DNA of 36,476 nt from an uncultured Bacillota bacterium. GTDB taxonomy: Bacteria > Bacillota > Clostridia > Peptostreptococcales > Anaerovoracaceae. The stretch is from the NCBI GenBank assembly GCA_927441425.1, contig CAKMKG010000035.1, forward strand, positions 1 to 36,476, written 5' to 3'. The notes beneath the pieces are model-generated. The model searched no databases. It was not told where the DNA came from and was given only the letters and a program-made list of their open reading frames with translations. Shown here piece by piece: positions 31,912-36,476 of the stretch; positions within the stretch are counted from its first letter, which is position 1, and every line of letters begins with the position of its first letter. Position numbers and translations under genes: made by a program.

Positions 31912-33210
31912 TTAAATAGCTGTGCCGCTAACCATTATTTTAATGGATATTAAACAAAGCAGGATTACCAGAAACACAAAGGGAATTAGCATAAACTGCA
32001 TAAAGAGTTTATCGCGCTGCTCCTGTGCCATAAAGGAAAGGAACATCGCGCCGCCGGTAGAGAAAGGGGAAATAACCGTTGTTGAGTCTCCGATGCTGAC
32101 GGCAGAGAAGAGCAAACCCGGGCTGACGCCTGTCACATCGGCAATTCCGGACACCAGAGGATATAGGGTGGGATAAACAACCCCGGGGCCGTCGGAAACA
32201 TAGCTCATTATGCCGCTGCAAGCTGCCATCATCACCGGAATGAAATTTGATGACACATTGGCGCCCACAAGCTCCGCCAATTCTTGAATAATACCGGATT
32301 TCTCACCAACGCCAACCAATAAGCCCATGCCCGAAATTAAAATCAGGGTACTCCAGGGAACTTTTTGAAATATTTCCTTTTCATTTCCCAGTTTTAATAA
32401 AAAGCTTATTGTCGCGCCGATCAGCGCTGCAAAAGTAAAATCAAATTTGCTTTTTATCACTCCGATGACTGTGTTGTCAGGGAAAATAAAACCAAGCACA
32501 GTCGGAGAGAGATATAATATGATGACGCAGAGGATAACAGCAATGCTGGTGGTCTGCTCCCTTGTAAATGCGGCTGGCTTTTCCAAAACCGCCGGTTTTA
32601 ATTGATATCCTTTTAAAATGAAGTAGAAAAGAATAAATAAAAGAGTATGAAATATCATGGCATTTGTAAACACAACATGCTGAAGTGCACTTGCCTGTTC
32701 GGCATATTCTGTTCTTCCGATCAAACCCTTTACCAGCAGCCCTACTACGCTTACCTGCGACAGGGAAGCTCCTGATGCTCCGCAGACTACCGCAATCACT
32801 CCGAGCAGGGGGCGCATACCGGCAATGGCGGCTATCTTTAACGTGATTGGCGCCATAACTACCGTGGCAACATAAGGTCCTCCGCCGGAACCGGCGATAA
32901 TGACGGAAATCAAATAAATCCCGATGGGAATCAGCGCGGGAACGGAACGGAACAGGTAAATAAAATTTAAAGCAATCTTTTCAATGGATCCATTGGAGGA
33001 TGCAAAACTGTAAAATACGCTCACTGAGAAGATGATAAGAAAAAGCTTTGCAGGCCATATTAGAAACAGTTCGCTGACACCGACGTCCAGTACGGATACC
33101 GATAGGAGATAGGCAAACACCAGGGCAATAAAACCGATGTTTACCTTGAACACAGAACCTATCACAATTGCCAAAACAATTGCTGCCAAAAAAATCAGAA
33201 TGTCGTTCAT
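31912..33210 (-). CDS. MatC-like dicarboxylate carrier (SLC13/ArsB-type permease)
   Basis: A 432-residue membrane protein with about 11-12 hydrophobic segments. Its start, FLAAIVLAIVIGSVFKVNIG, resembles the N-terminal domain of the MatC dicarboxylate (malonate-type) carriers, and the two inverted halves of the ion-transporter superfamily are visible, with IIAGSGGGPYVATVVMAP and SYVSDGPGVVYPTLYPLVSG as the loop motifs. The likely substrate is an organic di- or tricarboxylate. The start codon at 33210 follows AGGAGG, which lies within a stable hairpin (33213-33242). It is downstream of the PreA-like gene and upstream of rex, suggesting redox-linked uptake. Confidence 0.8.
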   Translation of the reverse strand: MNDILIFLAAIVLAIVIGSVFKVNIGFIALVFAYLLSVSVLDVGVSELFLIWPAKLFLIIFSVSVFYSFASSNGSIEKIALNFIYLFRSVPALIPIGIYLISVIIAGSGGGPYVATVVMAPITLKIAAIAGMRPLLGVIAVVCGASGASLSQVSVVGLLVKGLIGRTEYAEQASALQHVVFTNAMIFHTLLFILFYFILKGYQLKPAVLEKPAAFTREQTTSIAVILCVIILYLSPTVLGFIFPDNTVIGVIKSKFDFTFAALIGATISFLLKLGNEKEIFQKVPWSTLILISGMGLLVGVGEKSGIIQELAELVGANVSSNFIPVMMAACSGIMSYVSDGPGVVYPTLYPLVSGIADVTGVSPGLLFSAVSIGDSTTVISPFSTGGAMFLSFMAQEQRDKLFMQFMLIPFVFLVILLCLISIKIMVSGTAI

Positions 33211-33212
33211 TT

Positions 33213-33242
33213 CTTTTTCCTCCTACATCTTTGTAGAAAAAG
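33213..33242 (-). promoter_or_regulatory. Hairpin covering the permease ribosome site
   Basis: On the minus-strand transcript, CUUUUUCUACA pairs with UGUAG and GAAAAAG, leaving only a three-base bulge (GAG) around a four-base loop. The Shine-Dalgarno AGGAGG (33219-33224) lies inside this stem, 8 bases before the permease ATG. The structure should lower translation unless opened. Confidence 0.55.
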
Positions 33243-33248
33243 AGTTTC

Positions 33249-33298
33249 TCCCGCATTGCCGCGCCGGTAAAAATCACAGCCTGCGCAGCAATGCGGGA
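33249..33298 (-). repeat. 11-bp inverted repeat between preA-like and permease genes
   Basis: TCCCGCATTGC (33249-33259) and GCAATGCGGGA (33288-33298) are perfect inverted copies with a 28-base spacer. In the transcript this forms a strong stem just after the PreA-like gene. It may stabilise the upstream message or attenuate the downstream part; no T run follows, so full termination is unlikely. Confidence 0.6.
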
Positions 33299-33335
33299 TT
33301 GGGTTGATTCGACAACTCACGTTCAGAAAATCAGA

Positions 33336-34730
33336 TTAGAAAAAATTTGGCTCCGCAACGCCTTCTCTGAGCACTACTTTCAGTGCGTCATTCCGGCAGG
33401 CGAGGGTACAGCCGCCGCAGCCGACACAGCGATGGGGATCCACTTGTATGTGCCCGCCCTCGATGGTATAAAGAGCCTGGCAGATGTTGTCGACGCAACG
33501 CTGGCATCGGATGCATTTATCCCGGTCGATATTGATTATGGTTTTTCCTGCCATCATATCAAGATCCTGATTGTACTTTATGTATTGCTGACCAAGCCCG
33601 ACGATTTCCTGCAGGCTGCCGTACCCCTGTTCATCCACGAATTTTTTCATAAAGCTGATGCCCTTCCGGATCAGGCTGTTGCCCTGTTCAATGATACCGG
33701 TACATGGCTGAACCAAAGATGCGCCCAGCATCATTGCTTCGATAAAGTGCTCCGGTTCTACCAGGCCGCCCGCAGCCGCGATATCCAGGCTGGGCACAAA
33801 TCTTTTAATAGCGGCGATATCCTTATAGCAGGGAACTCTCAGGAAAGAACCTGATACCATACAGAAGGGGCTTCCGTCCATGTAAGGCCATTGCGGCTTC
33901 CCGCCGTTATAAATGTCCGGCGGCGCCATGCCCACCGCTGCGTTGAACACCTGAACAAACTTTGCTCCGGCATTTCGTGCTGCCTGAACAACGCTGACGA
34001 TGCGCGGGTATCCGGTTTCCGGGGTCAGCTTTACGCCTACCGGAATATTGACGGCGTCTACTACCGCTTTGGTGATTTCGTATACGTATTTTTCGTTGTC
34101 GCCCATCAAGAAGCCTTGACATACAGGGGTGTATTTATCTTGAAAATATCCTTGCAGTGTTCCGTCAAGGCCACTGGGCAAGGGACATCCGAGATTGATT
34201 TCAATCATATCCACACCCAGCGACTCAAATCTCTTGGCACCGTCAACCCAGGTTTCGGTAATATTTGCGAATCCGCCAAGGTTGAGGACTAAAGGTACGT
34301 CTTTCGGTTTCTTCTTCTTGAGCGCTTCTATCATATACGCAAAACGGTCGTTGTTAAATCTTGCGAAGCCTGCATCCAAGTAGAACGGAGAAGGCACAAA
34401 ATAAAAGCCTTCCGTACCATAAGGGTCTTTCCCCGGTATTTTAAGCATCCGGTGACCGATTCCTTTGCCTCTCTTCCGTAGAGGGAATTCTACGGTCTGA
34501 GTACGTTCCTGGATGATGCGCTCTGTTTCCGGAGTCACATACGCCCCCGCCAGAATGATATATCCCGCTCCGGCCTTCACATGTTTCATAAAAATGTCTG
34601 AGTTTAGTTCGACATACTCCTCAGTACTGTTTGAGTGGCCCCAATGTTCCCCAATGGCACCTACACCGATTGGATTGGGGAATGTCAACCCCCCACACTT
34701 TACACTTAAATCAGGTCCTTTATCTGTCAT
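33336..34730 (-). CDS. PreA-like flavin/4Fe-4S dehydrogenase
   Basis: A dihydroorotate dehydrogenase-fold protein with a C-terminal ferredoxin domain, as in the PreA subunit of dihydropyrimidine dehydrogenase. The barrel (about residues 5-385) shows FPNPIGVGAIG, INLGCP, VGVKLTPETGYP and AAGGLVEPEHFIEAMMLGAS, the FMN- and phosphate-binding blocks. The end carries two four-cysteine clusters, CIRCQRCVDNIC and CVGCGGCTLAC; the first has one extra residue before its last Cys. No PreT partner is seen nearby. Start ATG 34730 follows AAGGAGG; the frame extends 15 codons upstream but without a site. It may act on a cyclic or unsaturated acid rather than pyrimidines; substrate unknown. Confidence 0.82.
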   Translation of the reverse strand: MTDKGPDLSVKCGGLTFPNPIGVGAIGEHWGHSNSTEEYVELNSDIFMKHVKAGAGYIILAGAYVTPETERIIQERTQTVEFPLRKRGKGIGHRMLKIPGKDPYGTEGFYFVPSPFYLDAGFARFNNDRFAYMIEALKKKKPKDVPLVLNLGGFANITETWVDGAKRFESLGVDMIEINLGCPLPSGLDGTLQGYFQDKYTPVCQGFLMGDNEKYVYEITKAVVDAVNIPVGVKLTPETGYPRIVSVVQAARNAGAKFVQVFNAAVGMAPPDIYNGGKPQWPYMDGSPFCMVSGSFLRVPCYKDIAAIKRFVPSLDIAAAGGLVEPEHFIEAMMLGASLVQPCTGIIEQGNSLIRKGISFMKKFVDEQGYGSLQEIVGLGQQYIKYNQDLDMMAGKTIINIDRDKCIRCQRCVDNICQALYTIEGGHIQVDPHRCVGCGGCTLACRNDALKVVLREGVAEPNFF

Positions 34731-34774
34731 ATCCGCTACCTCCTTGATTCTAAAATGGATTTGTTTATGTTTCA

Positions 34775-34803
34775 AGTATAACCACGCCTGTTTTATAAGT
34801 GAA
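34775..34803 (-). promoter_or_regulatory. Promoter of the preA-like/permease/rex operon
   Basis: On the minus strand, TTCACT (34798-34803) and TATACT (34775-34780) are separated by exactly 17 bases and lie about 45 bases before the start codon at 34730. Divergent to the LysR gene, so a LysR or Rex site in the shared gap could control both. Confidence 0.6.
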
Positions 34804-34866
34804 ATGCTTTAAATGGATATCAGTTATACGATTCAATTATTATTCGGGTCTTCAGGCTTGGTTAGT

Positions 34867-34889
34867 TTCAATAAATTTTTTCTATTGAA
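34867..34889. repeat. 7-bp inverted repeat in the divergent gap
   Basis: TTCAATA (34867-34873) and TATTGAA (34883-34889) are perfect inverted copies around 9 bases in the shared regulatory gap. A candidate regulator site. Confidence 0.4.
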
Positions 34890-34895
34890 CTTATA

Positions 34896-34924
34896 TTGAT
34901 GAAAATTTCATTAAATGATATACT
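34896..34924 (+). promoter_or_regulatory. LysR gene promoter with an overlapping Rex-like dyad
   Basis: TTGATG (34896-34901), 17 bases, TATACT (34919-34924). Over the -35 and spacer lies TTGATGAA-N3-TTCATTAA (34896-34914), an inverted repeat with one mismatch whose shape recalls the Rex operator TTGTGAA-N4-TTCACAA. Whether Rex or LysR binds it is unknown. Confidence 0.45.
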
Positions 34925-34971
34925 GACAATACTTAAGCTGAAGGATTTATTTTTGTTCGAGGTGACTGAAT

Positions 34972-35871
34972 ATGACTATTTATGAACTGGAATGCTTTGT
35001 TGCATTGGCTCATCATCTGAACTTCACAAATGCAGCTGCGTTCATGAATGTAACACAGCCTGCGTTTAGCCGCCATATTGTCTTTATCGAGAAAGAACTG
35101 AATGTCAGCCTCTTTTTTCGGAATAAGCGCGCGGTTTATCTGACGGCAGCAGGGGAAGCTTTTCTCGCAGAAGCAAAAAACATACTGGAACATTACCATG
35201 ATGGACTGTCAAAGGCCTTACAGGCAGAGAAAGGAAAGATCGGCAGTATTAAAATCGGCATTTTAAAGGAGCAGTTCAATGATCTGCTGTCAAAATCCAT
35301 CAAGGTGTTTAAGGAAAGCTATCCCAACATTGAGATTGAGATCAATGAGTATACGAGCTCATCGATGATTTTGGCATTGAAAAACCATGAGATCGATATT
35401 GGGTTTACCATATCAGCGGGGATTTCCGCTATTGACGACATCATATGGAAAAGCAATATGGTATTCGAACAGGCAGTTGCACTTCCGTGGGACCATCCTT
35501 TGGCGGGCCGGGACCAGATCAATGTGAAGGATTTAGAAGACGAAATGTTTATCTTTCTTGATTCCGATGGCTACGCTCCCGTCAATGATATGGCTTACCA
35601 AATTTGTACGGAAAACCATTTTAATCCACGCATTGCAAAAAGGGCTTCGTCAATCAGTGGTTTGATGACCCTGGTTGAATGCGGCACTGGCATCAGCATC
35701 GTTCCCTACCATTTTAAAAATCAATTTCACCATAGGGTTCATTTCATCAAGTTGACTGGACATTCCTGCACCGTTGAACGAATTTTTGCCTGGAGAAAAA
35801 ACAATTCAAATCCTTGTCTTCCTCTCTTCATCAGCAAAGTAATTATGGACAGCCCAAGCATAGAACAATAG
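34972..35871 (+). CDS. LysR-type transcriptional regulator
   Basis: The N-terminal helix-turn-helix (MTIYELECFVALAHHLNFTN, then NVTQPAFSRHIVFIEKEL, residues 1-58) is typical LysR; the linker helix and a periplasmic-binding-protein-like sensor domain follow (about 90-290), with the IKIGILKEQF opening and the GTGISIVPYHF block near residue 240. Length 299 is normal. Start ATG 34972 follows GAGGTGA. It is divergent to the preA-like operon and directly upstream of the MmgE/PrpD gene, so it probably controls one or both in response to their substrate. The effector is unknown. Confidence 0.92.
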   Translation: MTIYELECFVALAHHLNFTNAAAFMNVTQPAFSRHIVFIEKELNVSLFFRNKRAVYLTAAGEAFLAEAKNILEHYHDGLSKALQAEKGKIGSIKIGILKEQFNDLLSKSIKVFKESYPNIEIEINEYTSSSMILALKNHEIDIGFTISAGISAIDDIIWKSNMVFEQAVALPWDHPLAGRDQINVKDLEDEMFIFLDSDGYAPVNDMAYQICTENHFNPRIAKRASSISGLMTLVECGTGISIVPYHFKNQFHHRVHFIKLTGHSCTVERIFAWRKNNSNPCLPLFISKVIMDSPSIEQ

Positions 35872-35896
35872 AAATTATACATATTATACAATTTAT

Positions 35897-35929
35897 GCGC
35901 TCGCGCCGGTTCGGCGGAGCGCTTTTTTT
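35897..35929 (+). terminator. Rho-independent terminator after lysR
   Basis: GCGCTC, CGCCG, loop, CGGCG and GAGCGC pair almost fully across 35897-35922, followed by seven T residues (35923-35929). A strong terminator. Confidence 0.9.
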
Positions 35930-35950
35930 ATTGAACGGATAGAGCGATTT

Positions 35951-35970
35951 CTGTAATAACTGATATACAG
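35951..35970 (+). promoter_or_regulatory. Possible LysR-type operator before the mmgE/prpD gene
   Basis: CTGTA-N10-TACAG is a perfect dyad of 20 bases, the usual shape for LysR regulator sites. It lies about 32 bases before a TATAAT (36003-36008) that could be the -10 of the next gene. The spacing differs by one from the strict T-N11-A rule. Confidence 0.35.
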
Positions 35971-36050
35971 TATTAGCATTTCACAACAGCAAAATATATC
36001 GCTATAATTTTTGTAAAGAAATAAGTTGGTTTGAAAGGAGAAGAAGTATT

Positions 36051-36476
36051 ATGACAGCTGTTACTGACGATGTCCTGAAATTCGCGACAAATACCCGCTA
36101 TGATGATTTGCCGGAAGAGATCATACATGAAGCGAAGCGGAGTCTGCTTGATTCCATCGGTGCTGTTTTTACCGGGGCAGCTACTGAAAAAGGCAAAATT
36201 GCTATGAGCCTTTCAAAAAGGCTGGGCGGGACAGAAGAATCTTCCGTCATAGGATCTGGAATGAAGGTCTCATGCACCAACGCGGCAATGGTCAACAGTG
36301 AATTGATGTACTCCCTTGACTTTGACGCGGTACCCCATATCTCTCCATTTATACTCCCTCCGGTACTTGCTGTGGCGGAGAGTATCCATGCCTCCGGCAA
36401 GGATGTGATTCTCGCTAGCGTGATCGGGCAGGAATTGGCAAGAAGGTTCAATAATTCCATGAATGTGCTTCTATCT
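36051..36476 (+). CDS. MmgE/PrpD-family protein, 5' part
   Basis: The 142 residues present are the N-terminal part of a MmgE/PrpD protein (full length about 450): the opening VLKFATNTRYDDLPEEIIHEAKRSL (shortened motif LDSIGAVFTGA), ANSELMYSLDFDAV-like active-site region and the VLAVAESIHASGKDVILA helix. The family includes 2-methylcitrate dehydratase and cis-aconitate decarboxylase, acting on tri- and dicarboxylates. With a dicarboxylate carrier next to it, organic acid breakdown is plausible. Start ATG 36051, ribosome site AAAGGAG. The gene runs past the window end. Confidence 0.88.
   Translation, partial: MTAVTDDVLKFATNTRYDDLPEEIIHEAKRSLLDSIGAVFTGAATEKGKIAMSLSKRLGGTEESSVIGSGMKVSCTNAAMVNSELMYSLDFDAVPHISPFILPPVLAVAESIHASGKDVILASVIGQELARRFNNSMNVLLS

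Noticed and set aside
33291..33854. 187-codon plus-strand frame
   Set aside because: Antisense to the PreA-like gene, whose iron-sulfur and FMN motifs are unmistakable on the minus strand.
1..36476. tRNA, rRNA, riboswitch or CRISPR loci
   Set aside because: Both strands were read for conserved tRNA arms, rRNA blocks and short regular repeats; none could be supported.

Overview
The window reads as low-GC Gram-positive, anaerobic Clostridia-type DNA. The grounds are strong AGGAGG ribosome sites, a SpoVG-domain protein, a Rex repressor, and a conjugation module of the kind known from C. difficile CTn4-like elements. Two parts are visible. Positions 1 to about 30.8 kb are most of an integrative conjugative element (ICE), almost entirely on the + strand. 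From about 31.0 kb to the end is more AT-rich chromosomal DNA with a small catabolic cluster. No integrase, excisionase, tRNA or rRNA gene was seen, so the left end of the element probably lies outside the window.

Element, left to right. (a) 16-1347: two secreted proteins of unknown function, the first with an apparent -1 frameshift. (b) 1423-2280: a self-contained Fic AMP-transferase cassette with its own promoter and terminator. (c) 2299-9561: a SpoVG-like protein followed by a tightly overlapping Tad (Flp-pilus type) operon: prepilin peptidase, CpaB/SAF protein, TadZ-like ATPase, TadA/CpaF ATPase, TadB, TadC, a DUF3848-like soluble protein and two pseudopilin-like proteins. (d) 9558-12333: a perfect consensus promoter, an anchored low-complexity protein, a terminator, a 561-residue secreted protein and a VirB2-like pilin candidate. 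(e) 12345-15073: cargo, namely an AbiE type IV toxin-antitoxin pair with a third gene, behind a promoter carrying a perfect 15-bp inverted repeat, plus one unknown gene between two look-alike terminators. (f) 15103-20179: the type IV secretion core: VirB6-like, a nucleoside-deoxyribosyltransferase-like protein, VirB3-like, VirB4 in two pieces, and a membrane-anchored M23 peptidase. (g) 20255-23491: small accessory genes, including three relatives of one small domain (DUF6103-like) and several proteins with Met-rich C-terminal tails. (h) 23492-23872: an origin-of-transfer candidate full of inverted and direct repeats, followed by a ribbon-helix-helix accessory protein and a MobP-type relaxase fused to about 12 Sel1 repeats. 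(i) 27166-30712: a TOPRIM primase-like protein, the VirD4 coupling protein and a winged-helix protein.

Flank. 30713-31260 holds hairpins and a 13-bp perfect inverted repeat near the presumed right end of the element, then a decayed C-terminal copy of a permease gene. On the minus strand follow a Rex-family repressor, a MatC-like dicarboxylate carrier and a PreA-like flavin/iron-sulfur dehydrogenase, apparently one operon transcribed from about 34.77 kb. A LysR regulator diverges from it, and a MmgE/PrpD-family gene begins at 36051 and runs off the window.

How it fits together (inference): the relaxase and RHH protein would process oriT, VirD4 would pass the relaxosome to the VirB3/B4/B6 channel, and the M23 enzyme would open the peptidoglycan. 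The Tad-type ATPase and platform proteins, with the prepilin peptidase, could build a surface filament for mating contact; the TadA-type ATPase could stand in for VirB11. Fic and AbiE look like element-stabilising or defence cargo.
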